Source: Dermatophagoides farinae
Lineage: Eukaryota > Arthropoda > Arachnida > Sarcoptiformes > Pyroglyphidae
Length of the DNA: 64,000 nucleotides
Direction: 5' to 3'
NCBI RefSeq assembly: GCF_024713945.1
Contig: NC_134681.1
Span: forward strand, 1,674,001 to 1,738,000
Positions within the stretch are counted from its first letter, which is position 1. Each line of letters starts with the position of its first letter. Position numbers and translations under genes: made by a program. Below the pieces are notes generated by a model. That model was not told where the DNA came from, did no database searches, and was given only the letters and a program-made list of their open reading frames with translations. This document shows, one piece after another, positions 1-14,246 of this stretch.

Positions 1-41
1 GGGTTTATTTATCTGTTTCGGTTAATCATTATTGTTGGGTG

Positions 42-73
<32 letters not shown>

Positions 74-1188
74 AAAGAACAAAATCACTAAAAATGGATC
101 CAAAAAAATACGTGGATAATTGCTTTTCATTCATTTCACTTTATCATATCATCAATGAGTATTCATTTGACATGGGATACAATTTGCATATATATATTGT
201 ATTTAGGAATTTTTTTTTATATTCACAATGGTACCCTTTTTATTTAAATTTTTTTTTTTTGATTTTTTTTTCGTAGATAAGAATCTTGAAAAAAAAAATT
301 TCATCAACCTATTTTTTGCACACACACACACACACACAATAATTTTATTTTCTGGTTATGATATCTGAAAGGAAAAATTTTTTTTTTACAGAAGAAAAAA
401 AGGGCAATTTTTTGCTGTTTAAATTTTTTTTTCTCCATAAATATTGGATTTTGTTGGTTGGTTGGTTGGTTGGTTGATGACTTTTGTCCACGACATTCTT
501 TCTGTGTGTTTGTTTTACCATCATCATTTGAACAACAAAAATTTTCTCAATACAAAACACGTACACAACAAAATACGTGTGTACGTGTTTTGTTTTGTTT
601 TTTTTTTTTGATTTTTTGATTTCACCCGAAAAAAAATATATGGATCACATCCTTTTTTTCAACAATAACGACAAAATTGATTTTTATTTTTTTCGTTTTG
701 TTTTTGAATTCATCATCGTTTTTTTTTCCAATTTGATGAACGGATTTTTTCATTTCACACCAACAACAATTAATAATCGATGAAGAGAAAAAAAAATCAG
801 GACAAAATCAAAATTAAAGTCATGAATGATAAAACATTACGAGACGATTGTCTTTTTTTTGTTTTGTTTTGTTTTGTTCTTTTTTTTTACCTGTCAATCG
901 ATTTATAAAATGGTAAAGAATATAAAGAGATGAAAATTCAATGAATTTAAATCAATTAAATCTGCAACGAAAACAACAACAACAACAACGACAAAATCGA
1001 TCGATCGATCGATTTTTTTTTGTTTGATCGACATAAATCTGCTTTTATTCTCTTTCTTTCTCTTTATGTTTGCTGCTGTTTAATATATATAATTAATAAT
1101 AATTACATATTGATTTGATGGGAAAAAAACGATGATGATGATGATGATGATACGATTAGCGATCAGATGATTATCGGATTTCTTTTGT

Positions 1189-1222
<34 letters not shown>

Positions 1223-4200
1223 GAAACGAAAGTGTAACACATAAAAAAGGCGTGGAATTGAATGTCAAGTTTTTTTTTTTTGCTGAACATTCATTCATTC
1301 TGATTCAATTGATAAATTGAATTTTTCATTTGTAGTTCAAATTCAAAGTTGAAAAAGAAATTCATCATCATTGATTGAATGGGATTATTGAAAAAATTGA
1401 TTTTTTTTTTGACTTTGTAGTCATTCATTCATTCATTCATTTATATTATTCAGCTTAAATATTTTGTTTTTTTTCAACATTCGAAAATTCCAATTGATAA
1501 TCACCGATGATAATCCGGTTGTGAACATTCATTGTTAATCTGATCGTTCACAGACACACACACATACACAGTGTGTCAAGTGCATTTTTTTTTATATCGA
1601 TTTACGGAAATTCAATCCACAACAACGTAATAATAATGAGGGTTATTCACAAACATGTGTGCGTATGTCAATGATGATAATAAGTTTATATAATCCACCA
1701 ACATTGGTGATGATGATGATGATGATAAATCCAACAAAAGTGGAATTTTCTTTTTAGTCGACAATCGACAATCATTTTTTTTTTCATTTTCCTAAATAAA
1801 TCAAAATTAATTGATTGAAAAAAAAAATTTAATCATTTTTTTTTTGCACTTTTCGAAACGAAGAACAACAACAGAAAAAAAAACAAAATATTCTAATGCA
1901 AAATAATCTTTGGCACTGGATCGTAAGGTCAAAACTTGACCAAGTTCACATTCACACAAATGCACTCACACAATAAAAATGACAAATGATATTCCTTTTC
2001 GATTTTTTTTTGTTTGTTTGTTTCATTGCAAATAAAAAAAAAATTCAAATTTCATATAAATGAAAATTCATTAGTTTCGTTTTGTTTTGTTTTTACTACC
2101 ACTACTACAGTGGGAAACTTTATCTTGATAATGATAATGAAATGGGAAACAAAAAAAAATGAATAATTACCATTGAATCATATTCAAACAAATAGATTTT
2201 TTTCGTTTATTTGATTTGAAAAAAAAGAAGAAAAAAAGTTTAATCATATACAGAATGGGAAAAAAAATGCGATTCACATTTTAATATATTTGAAAACAAC
2301 GTATAAAACGGAAAAAAAATTATCATTTTCAATACAATGTCATTATCGAGGTCATAGGCCAACAATGACAAGAGAACAAACAGACAAACGAATTAATTGA
2401 TAAAAATTAATTAATTAATTAACATATATATTGAACGGATGAATATAAAAAAAAAAAAAATCCAGTCAATTGAAACATCTTGATAATGATGATGATGATG
2501 ATAATCTACCGTTCAATTGTTTTACAAACACACACACACACACAATGGCCAAAAAAAAACAAACAAAACATAAAGTTCAGCAAAATTATACACACACACA
2601 CACACACATACACAGAGACAAGCTCTCTCACTCACACACTTTGTGTTTTTTTTATAATTTCTGTACAATATTGGTCATCATCATGATCATCATCATCATC
2701 ATAATATATAATTTGTTTAAAGGGCAAAATAACACGCAAATTAAGATGAAATTGATATATTGGAAATAATGATAAATGATCATGAAAAAGATAATAGTGT
2801 GTGTGATCACATTTATTTTATTATTTATTTTTTTTTTTTTTGATCAAACCTTGAATATGGAATGAAACAAAATAGCCGTTTTGAATTGGTATCGATTTTT
2901 TTTTTGTTCTTATTCAATGAACGAACGAGAAAAAAAAATCAATCAATCATTTAGAAATAAAACAAAACAAAAAAGATTCGATAATTTTTTTCTTCTTTTC
3001 AAAGTTTCAATCATTTCAAGCCAGGAAAAAAGGGGAAAACAAAAATTTGTTCAAAAATGAAATGAATCGAGTTATAATGATGATCAATTGATGATGATGA
3101 TCTATCCCACGAAAAAATGAATGAATGAGTGAATGATCCACATTGGTGAATGTCATGCACATAATATAGTGATAATGATGATGACAATGAATAAATAAAT
3201 AAATAAATAAAAAATAAAGAAAATATATATCGAGGCCATTTTATTTCATACACAAAAATATTACAATATATACAATCATCCGGTTCAAATGATGATCATG
3301 ATGATGATGATGATGATGATCTAGAAATTTTGAATGAAAAAACCGGAGATGGAGAGAGAGAAAATGGAATATTATACAAAACAAAACAAAACAAAACAAA
3401 ACATGGACAAAATTTCATATTGAAAACCACAATAATAGACATCATCATAGTCATCAATGTGGCCCTATAAAAGGTCAAAGGATTTTTTTTTCTGTTTGTT
3501 TTTGAAAATGGATTTGTCCAATAGATATCATTATATATATATATCAATGTCTGAAACAACAATTGACAATTTTACATCCGATTTAAGAAAAAAATGAAAA
3601 TGCAAATGTCAATTGTCATTTTCATCGATCCATCTATGATGTGAAGGTTATGTTTACGTTTTTTTTTCTTTGCAAAAGACAATTGAACAATAATAAAGAA
3701 ATTGAAAATTTCACTCTTTTCACTCTTGAATTTTTTATTAAAAAAAAACAAATAAAACAGCAAAAAAAATTGAAAAAAAATCATTATCATTATCATCATC
3801 ATCGTCATTAATTTTGGATTGAAATCAGTAAATGTCATGTTGTTGTTTTTTTTTTACTACAGTATTTGTTCAACATTCGTTCAAAATCAATCAATTTCCG
3901 TTTTTTTTGCTCTCTTTTTTTTCATTATCGCTTCATTTTTGTTGCTGTTTGTTGTTGTTGTTGATGTTGATGATGATGATGATGATAATAACGGGTTGTT
4001 GTCAATTTGATTTTTTTTTCTTTCGTCGCTTGTTTGTTTGTTTGTGTCATATTGCCATTGATAATGATAATGATCATCATCATGATCATTTCGATGACCA
4101 ATTGCACCACATACACACACACATGGAAGCAGTTAATTTATTTTTTTTTTTGTTCGCAAAAAAAAACTTTGATTTCAAGTTTCTCCCCATATAGTGTTTA

Positions 4201-4274
4201 AAGTGACCATTTCTTATTGTTTTTCGTTTGTCGTGTTTAGTGAAAATATATATTGATTATTAATGGATTTTCAT

Positions 4275-4276
4275 CG

Positions 4277-4307
<31 letters not shown>
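4275..4307. repeat. (GTT)n microsatellite
   Basis: About eleven uninterrupted GTT units, one of the longest trinucleotide tracts in the first 10 kb. It is not inside any gene I can support. Confidence 0.9.
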
Positions 4308-6174
4308 AATAATTAGTTCATTTTTTTTTCTTTCTCCAGGTTTTTCATCATCATGTTTCTTGGATCATTGTTTCCGATATATATTTTTTTTCATTCTATC
4401 TTGATGTCAGTGTGTGTGTGTGTGTGTGTGTGTTTTGTGGTTTTTTTTAATCATTTTTTTTCCGGTTAACTATCACAAAAACACACATACACACACACGG
4501 CAACAAGATCTTCATCATGATCATTTTTTTTCACAACAATATAATTACATAAAAGATGGAAAATAAAATTATTATTATAGCAAGATTAACTGTTTTATTT
4601 TGCTGTTGTTGTTGTTTCCTTTCTCATTTTGTTTTTGTTGTTGTTGTACATTTAATTATCCTAATCATCATCATCATCATCATCAAGATAAAATTAAGCA
4701 ACAAACACATCATATACATGGAGAGAGATGAGAAAAAAAAGCAGACAGTTTTTTTTTTGGTTTTTCCATACTAACACTAATTAAAATGCACTAAGCATGT
4801 GTACAAATCGATTCAATCGATACTTTGTTGTTGTTGTTGTTTGTTGTGGTTGTGGTTGTGGTTGTTGAAATGATAATTTTTTTTATATAGAATGTAACTT
4901 TTTTTTCAAATTCAAGACTAATTGATTTTTTAATTTAATCGATAAAAATTCAATTATTAAGTTAAAATTTCAAGTAAAAAAAAAATACATAACATCTCCA
5001 TTTCTTCAAAGAGTGGGCAGTATTATATCATCATATAATCATCCTAATGATGATAATGATGATGATGATGATCATACGATTAAGCAAAAATGAAGAGATA
5101 ATTTTATATTTTCAAGGAAGTTTATCGTGTTTTTTTTTATTTTGATCTGCATTTTTTTTTTGCAAGAATTTTTTCTCCCGAGTGTTTGTGTAATCGAATT
5201 CAATTAAATTGTCTGTGTGTATGGAGGATCGGTTATTCGAATTGAATGTTTTTTTTTCTCATTCATTCACCACCACCACCAAAATAAAAAAAAATCATAT
5301 TTGACCCGAACGGACAAAACTATGTTTTTTTTCTGTTTTTGTTTTTTGTTTTTTAGGCTGTAAAAACTAATAATTTCCATTACAAATGTTTTTTTTTGTA
5401 TTACAAGATTCGAAATGAAATTCGAGATGAAAAAAAAACAAATTCAATTCGTTATCATCATCATCATAATAAATAGTCGGTCATGGTTAAAATTGAAATT
5501 TTGAATTTTTTTCAATTCATTTGAATTGATGATAACAAGAAAACAACAATTGTAATGTAATGGAATGGAAACAAAAATGCGGGAATAATACGGAAATTTA
5601 ATTTCATCATCATCATCATCATCATCATGAATAATAATAATCAAACAACAACAATAAATTTGATATATTTGGATTTGTATAGATGGAAAGTGGGCGGAGG
5701 AAGTGGGTGGAATCCATCATCTTATCATCATCTTGAATCAATCGTGTAAATGGTAAATTGTTTTATTATTTTTGTTGTTTTTTGTTGTTGTTGCAGTTTC
5801 AGTTTTATTGTTTTTATACGAATTGAAGATTGTAATGCTGCCAAAAAAACATATAGAGAAGGGTTTAGGGCCTAACAAGCTAAACGTTAATGATGATGAG
5901 AATTTTTCACTTGAAATTATTGTTAAATAATAATAAAGAAGAAAAATAAATTGTTATGGAGTTAAAAAAAAATAACAACAACAACAACAATACGGATGTT
6001 TTGTGATTATTAGATGACAAAAGAAATGACAATCATCATCATCATCATCATCATAGTTTTTTATCATGATTTTAAGATTTAAAATGATGATGATGATCAT
6101 TTTAAAAAAAAAAATTCACAATCACAATGATGATTACAATAATCATCATCATCATCATCTTATCTGATTTTGTT

Positions 6175-6229
6175 GAGAACAACAACAACAACAACAACAA
6201 AAACAACGACAACAACAACAACAACAACA
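6175..6229. repeat. (CAA)n microsatellite with interruptions
   Basis: About 55 bases of CAA units broken by AAA and a CGA variant. It is the same unit that encodes the polyQ tracts of coding exons elsewhere in the window, but here no gene frame surrounds it. Confidence 0.85.
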
Positions 6230-6454
6230 TAAACACCCATCTATGGTATGTTATGAATTATGAGAATATATATAAAATAAAATTGATGCGTTTATTTAAT
6301 ATTTAGTTGATTTGTTTTTTTTTGTTTTTTTTTTGAAAAAAATTTTTCTCTTTCGAATGATCCGGAAATCCAGATCCAAATTAAAAGTGGATGACGACCA
6401 TGATGATAACTCTTTAAATTGAAATATAATAATAATAATAATAATATTAAATGA

Positions 6455-6508
6455 TTGAATTGAATTGAATTGAATTCATAATTCATAATTCATAATTCAT
6501 AATTCATA
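6455..6508. repeat. Compound minisatellite: GAATT pentamers then ATTCATA heptamers
   Basis: Four GAATT units run directly into about five ATTCATA units, ending near 6508. The change of unit length within one tract is unusual for this window, where most repeats have units of 1-4 bases. Confidence 0.85.
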
Positions 6509-7772
6509 AATTCAATTTGCTCGTGCAAATCCATATTATACATTTATATATACACACACACACACACAGGAAACCATAATAATTCCATTTGGCCGGTAAT
6601 TATCTTTTTTTCCCTTCATTTTGATAATGACAAAAATACAATTAGCATTCTTATTCAATTTTTTTTTTTATAATCCATTGTCCATGTGTGGGTTGGTGAA
6701 CTATTATCATCATCATTATCATCATCATCATTTATAATGACACAACATTAGCACAAACATCAACGCCTACACATGAACACACACACACACACACACACAC
6801 GTGCATTTGTGCAAAGAAAAAAATTTATAAATTTTCTTTTTTTTTCTTGCTTAACTAATGATGAAAACGAAAAAAAAAATTATAAACGGAAATACAAACC
6901 AAAAGACAAAATAACAACAACAACAACAACAACAAAAAACAGGTCGGTTATCATCATCAAAACACATGTGGTCACATGTTGAACATTTTTAAAGGTTAAA
7001 AATCATATGGCTCAAGTTTAAAAGTATTGAAAATGGAAAACAGCAAAAAAAAAAAAAAAATTTTTGAAATTCAAGTTCCAAGATGTTACAAATGTTGTAA
7101 TAATAATGATAAAAAAGGAAAAATAAAGGAAATCTTTAATGATTAATTTTCCATAAAGTACCAACGATTCTATCGTTGTGTGCATTATGTTTCGATTGAT
7201 GATGGACAATTTTTTTTTGTTTTGTTTTCCTTCAATCACACGCAAACATAGAAAAAGTTGAATCAATTTTGGAAAATGGGAAAAAAAATTGGTTCAAAAT
7301 CATTGAACGTTTCAAAAATTGAAAGTAAAAAAAAAAGAGAAAAAACATTGTAAAGTGTGTGTGTGTATCCACATAGAAGGCCAAAGTATTTGGGAATTCA
7401 ACTTTGAAAGAAATGAAAAAAAAACAAATTTCGTTTTTTGGAGAAAATTGTTTCAACCGTTTTTTTTATCCATTTTCGATTTTCATTTTCATTTTATTTC
7501 ACAAAAAAAAATTTTCTGTTCATTTTCCAACGGTCAACTTCCGGATTTGTTTGTTTATTTATTTATTTTTTTTTCGTTGTTTTTGATTTTGATTTTGATT
7601 TTGATTTGCAATTGATGATGTACATTGCAATTGAAAAAAAAAAATTTTTTTTTTGTGAAAAAAAATTAAACTAAACTATGTGTACACATGGGATATTTTT
7701 TTTTCTTTTTGGCGCGGTCAATCATCATCAACATGTGATGTGTTGGGGACACACAACCATAATTAACCCGAA

Positions 7773-7804
<32 letters not shown>

Positions 7805-8479
7805 ATTTTGATATTGACTGACAATCAAGTATGGTGATGATGGTGATGATGATAACAAGTGTATCTGATGTAACATGTGTTAGCTGTACATGTGATTTGT
7901 AATATAATGTCCGGGATTTATGATATTTGTTTTTTCTCTATATCAACAGGTTGGACAAAAAAAAACTGATCAGTAATGATCATGATCATCACACCTTATC
8001 AATCTTGATTCATATGTTGTTCATATGTTTATAAATTTTTCATATTTTCAGATGACATTCAAACGTAAATAAAATTGTGATTAGAAAAACAGATCATTAT
8101 TATTATTATTATTATTATTAGTAGTAGTAGTAGTATTTGATTTGATAAAAAAGAAACATCCATGTCGATCAGAAGATGATAATAATGATGATGATCAGCG
8201 TGGAAAATGAAACCATCAATTTGTTTTTCTCAAAATTTTTAAATGTATATCTTTCTCTCATTTTTTTTTTGTTGATGTTACATATAATTGAATTATTTAT
8301 TTTAGATAATCATCATTCATCAAAATGGTGTTTAAATGATTTGAATTCGAGTCATTAAAATCCAAAGTAAAAAAAAAAATTTAGTTCCGTTTTCAAAGAT
8401 ATTCATTCTTTCGTTCATTTCAATTTTTCAATCATTCAGTGATGATTTTCGAGGAGCATAATTTTTTTTTTCATTTCAA

Positions 8480-8502
8480 AATCCAAATTTTAAATTTGGA
8501 TT
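8480..8502. repeat. Perfect palindrome, 11-bp arms
   Basis: The arms AATCCAAATTT and AAATTTGGATT are exact reverse complements around a single central T. A second palindrome lies at 8849-8867 (arms GATTAGATT / AATCTAATC around one G). No gene lies nearby, so a regulatory role is unsupported. Confidence 0.8.
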
Positions 8503-10570
8503 CAGACTGAAAGGAAATTGAGTTTTTTTTTGCATCCGAAAATTTAAGACACACACACACACACACACAGACGTCAATATTTAGATTTTGGATTAGATTC
8601 GTAACAAAAAAAAAATTCACATGGATTAAATTCATATGGACAAAGGTGATGATGATGATGATGCTGCTGCTGCTGATATTCATCATCAAAATGAAAAAGA
8701 AATAAAATGTAAATCATGATACCTATGATCGGGGTAAAGAAAGAAAAGCAAAACATTTTCTTAAATATTGGTTTTCCGGGTAATTTCTGTTTTTTCCAAC
8801 CAACCAACCAACCAACAACAAAAAAAAAAATCAAATCAGATTGAATTGGATTAGATTGAATCTAATCTGAATGTAAATCTTTAATATCTAATTCTGGATT
8901 TATTGCACACACACACACACACAACAATAAACAGAAAACAGACAAATTACACACACACACACACACAAAACAATTCTTTCAATTCAATTTTAATAAATCA
9001 AATTTTTTTTCTATATTTAAATTCGTACACGATTTTTGAATGAAAAGAAAAAAAATTCAAAAATGACATGACATGATATGTGAAAACATGGTGGTTTTTT
9101 TTCACACTTCTTCAAAAAAAATTCTCAACAATTATTATCTTTGTTTATCCAACAACAACAACAACGATAACAACAACAACAACGACAACAACAACAACAA
9201 GATAAAATCTTGGCTGAATAAAAGCCGGACATTGTGGTAGAAAGAAAGAATGAATAATAATAATAATAAAAAAAATTAGAAAACGGAAAATTGAAAATTG
9301 ATAGTAATGGTGGTGATGATGGTGTTGTTGTTGGTGGCGGTGGTGGTAGATGATGACTATAATAATAATAATCTTCATTCATCATGATAATCATAATTCA
9401 GCCACTTTGATAATAGCAATGTGTTGAAATGAAATGAAAAAAACATATTTTGGTAAATTTCACACCACCACCACCACCACGAAGAAACAACTACCACCAA
9501 CGTAGTAGAAATGGAAATAAATCAAAATCAAAATCAAAAAAATTGAAATTTTTTTTCCTTTCATCTAGAGATTGAGAAAAAAAAATTGGCCACCACCATC
9601 ATCACCATCATAAAGCTATAATTTTTTGTACAATCATCACGATGATAAGGATGATGATGGCTGTGGTGGATCCCAAGAGTTGTAATTCTAATCCAATCAT
9701 GATTTTGATAACGTTTTGTACTTTTGTCTGTGTGTGTGTGTGTTTTTTTTTATTACGAAATGAAGAAAGTGGTGAAAAAAAACGTGTTAAACACTGTCTA
9801 GCTACCGTAATCTTTATGATTAATGATTGGAAATTTGTTAATTTTTTTTTAAAAAATTTAAACAAAAAACAAACACAAATTATAAACTCAATGGATGGAT
9901 CGATCAGACAAATGGTTCAATTTTTTTTTTGTATCAAGCCACACACACACAGATAGATTCGACATTCAAGTCTAATGTCATTGACATACACAGACACAGA
10001 CAAAATCGATTTGATTTGAATAAAAAAAAAAAAATGAACGAATGAAAGGAACGAGCAAACAAAAATTTAGTTTGAATTCGATCATCATCATCATCATCAC
10101 AATCTAAAGATTATAAGAAAATATACAAGAAATCACTTGTATCCGATCAATAAATACACAGATATTGAGTGAATGAATCAAGTGGAAACAAAACGAAAAT
10201 GAATTCATCGAAAAAAAAAATTGAATGATGATCTGAGATTGAATTTTTGATCCGGATACAATTTTTATTCATCATCATCATCATCATCCACATTGTCATA
10301 ATCATCTCAATTTTGATGAATGATTGAATATGAACAACAACAACAACAAAAAATACTCAATGATGATGATGATGATGAATTGGATATATCAGTGAGATGG
10401 ATCATCGAACAACTTGTTGTTGTTGTTGTTCGATTTTCAATCATCATTATCATTACCATTTTTTTTTGTAGATCATCATCATCATCATCATCAACATCAT
10501 ATATCGGATAATTTTTTTTTTTGCACCATGTTCACTCTATTACTATTCAGATATGGAAAGAAAGATTTAA

Positions 10571-10625
10571 GATTCAATTCGATTCGACTAGACTCGACTC
10601 GATTCGATTTGATTCGAATTGAATT
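10571..10625. repeat. Degenerate GATTC pentamer array
   Basis: Eleven or so 5-base units of the form GATTC/GATTT/GACTC/GACTA follow one another, then pass into a (CAT)n tract. A shorter run of CGAAT units occurs near 12565-12590. Confidence 0.8.
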
Positions 10626-13142
10626 CATCATCATCATCATCATCATTATTCAAGAAAAACAGAGCAAAAAAAACGGAATTTTTCATTAATTGAAACTTTT
10701 ATATTTCTTTTTTTTTGTTTGATTCAAAATCAATCAATCAAAATATGATTATCATCATTTTTTTACTCTGTGTGTGTGTGTGTGTGTGTGTTCACGGTGT
10801 TACTACATGCAATAATTACCAATGATGATGATGATGATGATGAACTTGGCGATGGTGATAAATGTCAATATTGGAATTTGGAATTTTCAATTTCCAATAT
10901 ATGACCTTAGATTGATTATTTATTAGTTATTGAAAAAAAATTATCATCTTTTCTTGCTCATTTTTTTTGTTTGTTTGTCAACATTTTAATTTCAATTTAT
11001 GCACAAACAATTTTAACACTTTACAGCAATCATATCGTATTATTTTTGGAGGAGAAAAAAAACTATTAAGTAATCATCATCATCATCAGCATAATCGATG
11101 ATGATTGATTAATTAATTAATTAAATAATGATTGAATAAAAAAAAACAATGAAACAATTCAATAATCAAGGATCGATTGTTTGGCTTTTTTTATTTTGTC
11201 ATTTTTTGAACAATTTTTGCAATTTGATTGTTATGAAATACAAATTGAGAATAACAATGATACGATGATAATATATATCACCATTTGGTTCTCATCATCA
11301 TATTCAAATTTTAATTGATACGGTAATTTATAATCTCTTGTTACAAAGTATCAAAACGATGTAGATCAGGAAAAAGAAAGAATCTGAATTTAAATTGTAA
11401 ACATTTCTATGTGTGTGTGTGTGTGTGTGTGTGTGGTATAAGTGGAGATAAACACAGCATACATGATTATAATATAGTAGAATGATAATAATTATGACAT
11501 GGGAAACGGATTTTTCCGGAAATTTTTTTTTTTAATATGAAATTTCATTTCATTTGTCCGTCTGTTATACATTTTATTGAAATATATTTTTTTTTTTTCT
11601 TTTTTCTCCATACCATTTGATGAAATTGATGTCAAATACAGAAATATTCTCATCATGTGAACAAACAAAGGGGAGGGGGGAAAAAAGGAAAATTTTTGAA
11701 CAAATATGGACAACAGCAACAAGTAGTAATAACCGGTCATCATGACCAATGTGATTTTTAATTTTTTTTTTCTCTGGTGGTCGGTAAACTTTTTTTTTGT
11801 CTGTTTGTTTGTTTGAATCAATTATTCAGGTAAAAAAAAATGGAAAATACTGGATTATAGTGAATTGGTCTGGAATGTCCGAACACACCCAGTATTGATG
11901 GAATTATTTTTTTTTTTTACTCTATCTGGGAGAGAATGGAAAATTTTTACGTGAAAAAAAAAATTTTTTGGAAATTGCCAAGAAATAAAGATTGAAAAAA
12001 TTTGATTACACATGTGTGTGTGTGTATGCGATCATATATATTAGAAAATGGACAAAAAAAATGTGATGTCTGATTATCTGTTGTTCAGAATGTGTGTGTG
12101 TGTGTGTGTGTTTGATTGAACTTCCGGAATTGATTATTTATCATTCATTTTCATTTTTCCTTGCACTTATGTAGTAGTTCGGAATTTCATATTTTTTCAT
12201 TTTTTTTTCCCATTTGTTGTTGATGATAATTTTGATTTTCTATTCAAAATGAAAAAAAATGAAAAAAATGAAAAAAAAATTTTTTTCTTTCTCAAAAATC
12301 AATCAATAAACAATTTCGATGTGTGTGTATTGATTGATAATCATCATCGACAATTTTGATGATGATGACACATTGTACACACACACACACACACACACAA
12401 ACAGACATTCAATTCAATCAGTTGTCCAGCTTTGTTTTCACTATTTTTTTTCTCTTATTCAATTCAAACAAACAAAATATCCGAAAACCATTTTCACCAT
12501 ATACGCACACACACACACACACACACCATTATTATCAAAGGAAGAAGAAGAAAAATCATTTCAATCGAATCGAATCGAATCAAATTGAACATCATCATCA
12601 TCATTGAAATCAATCAGCCATAAAATCATCAATAGTTTTGTTTCAAACACACACACACAAAAAAAAACGAATGGTCATCATGGATGAATGAAATGAAATA
12701 GAATGGATGATGAGCATTTTTTTCGATTTTCAAATCTAAAACAATCAATTCACAAGTGATTCGAAAGGAAAAAAAAAGATGATAGAGGAAAGAAGTAAAC
12801 AAAAAACAAAACAAAAAATTCTCAATTCCTAAAAATTTCAATGAAAATTGAAATTGTAATGAAATGGAAAAGGAAAAAAAAAATTTTTTTTTTGTTGTCT
12901 TGTTCATTTCATTTCAAAATCGATTATATTGTGGTTTTTTTTCATCATCATCATCATCATATTCACGCTCATCAACAATTGATGGTGGTGGTGGTGGTGG
13001 TGGTGGTTGATGGATCAATCCGCCCATTCCGGATTGATTTTTGTTTTGTTTTTATTTTTTCCAGGAAATTATGCATTTCATTTTAAATAAAATTGATTTG
13101 ATTGATTGAATTCAAAAACATCTGCATTCATCGATTCATTAG

Positions 13143-13152
13143 TTTATTTATT
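13143..13152 (-). terminator. Candidate polyadenylation signal of the 13.2-14.2 kb gene
   Basis: On the minus strand two overlapping AATAAA hexamers lie about 90 bp past the stop codon at 13238. Such hexamers are common by chance in AT-rich DNA. Confidence 0.4.
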
Positions 13153-13237
13153 CATTCATTTCATGTTTCCATATTTGTCATTGTGAATTGGAAAAAAAAC
13201 ATATAAAGATATATGATGAACTACCACTGTTGTTCAA

Positions 13238-14246
13238 TTATTCATGCATTCTCATTATTGGCGTACTAGAGATTAGATTTGCTATGGCCCATTTAGGTGT
13301 AGGTGGTACACGTTTCATTGGACGTTTTGAACCAAATTTTATTGAACGGCGACGATTTTGATATTGTATGTGTTTTCGTTGGCAACCAGTAAGAATATAT
13401 TTTCTAGTCATTTGTCCATTACCATTGCCATTATTATTTGGTGTTGATTGATCAATTTTATTAGTTTGTTGTTGTTGTTGCTGTTGTTGTTGTTGTTTAT
13501 TAGCGATACTATTACGACGGTTATTTATCAATAAATTTAGACAATGTTTTCTTTTAAGATAATTGAAACTATTACGACAATTTTTTCTTGTTGATAATGA
13601 TGGTCGAGGACAATAAATCTGAAGATCACATTCTAATTGATCTTTTTCTTCTTCATTAAATTCATTTTCAATGTTCTCTTGTTGTTGTGGATGATTTTCT
13701 TCATTCGATCTGTCCGATATTAATGAATCGAATTTTGTCAATGTTGTTGTTGTTGCTGATTTTTGAATTGGTTGTTTTTCCACTATTGATGATGATGATG
13801 ATGTTATTTCAATATCTACTCCAGATGTCGATGCTGATGAATTATGTTGATCAATCTGCAACAATGTTGTTGATTCATGATTCGTTTTCATTTCCAATTC
13901 ATTGTTATCACCATCATCATCATCATCGTTTTTAATCAAAATTACTGTAAAAATGATAAAAACAAAATTTAAAATCAAAATTCAAATTAAATCAATCATC
14001 ATTCAAACCTGATTGATCTGCATCACTAGAATCGGCATAGTTCATGATAGATTCTTCTTCATCAGTGATCACACCCCAGAATACTGTACCATCATTGAAA
14101 TTTTCGGTAAAAATAACTGACTCATTATCATTATCATTATCATCCAAAGTGATAATAATTCCATTCGAAAATGGTGGATAAACGGCCATTTCATTTGAAG
14201 GATTTGCCATGATAATAATATCGTTTTTGTTCACAAACCAACACAT
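13238..14246 (-). CDS. Acidic/polyQ protein of unknown function (two exons)
   Basis: I do not recognise this family. Exon 1 is 14246-14009 and exon 2 is 13944-13238; the 64-bp intron has a CAG|GTTTGA donor and a TTTTTACAG acceptor, and the phase-1 junction restores one frame, giving 314 aa. A second Met at residue 13 (MANPSN) is an equally good start. Residues about 20-110 are acidic (DDNDNDNE, TDEEES, a D5 run). Then comes a Ser/Thr/Glu-rich middle, a Cys/basic segment (CPRPSLSTRKNCRNSFNYLK), a Q10 run, and a basic C-terminus containing RKYILTGCQRKHIQYQNRRR, then KRVPPTPKWAIANLISSTP. There is no signal peptide or membrane segment. The mixed composition of the last 60 residues, unlike the surrounding repeats, is the best sign that it is real. 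The basic tail makes a nuclear or regulatory role possible, but that is inference. Confidence 0.75.

Larger units (their letters stand above)
1..13237. other. Non-coding, microsatellite-rich region
   Basis: I see no supportable gene here. Open frames on both strands are translations of simple repeats (runs of H, T-H, I, Q, F, K) and none shows a domain, a codon-balanced stretch or a splice-linked partner. The DNA is poly-T/poly-A runs of 8-18 bases, (CA)n/(GT)n tracts such as 319-338, 7772-7798 and 11410-11434, (CAT)n/(GAT)n tracts, (CAA)n/(TTG)n tracts, and a (TTGG)5 tract at about 454-475. It could be intergenic or part of a long intron or UTR; the sequence does not decide. Confidence 0.7.

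Noticed and set aside
454-475. Short regular repeats considered as a CRISPR array
   Set aside because: Units are 4 bases with no spacers, and the genome is eukaryotic.
2470-2769. Open frames rich in Thr-His, Ile and Asp
   Set aside because: They translate (CA)n, (CAT)n and (GAT)n tracts; overlapping frames are equally open and no balanced sequence occurs.
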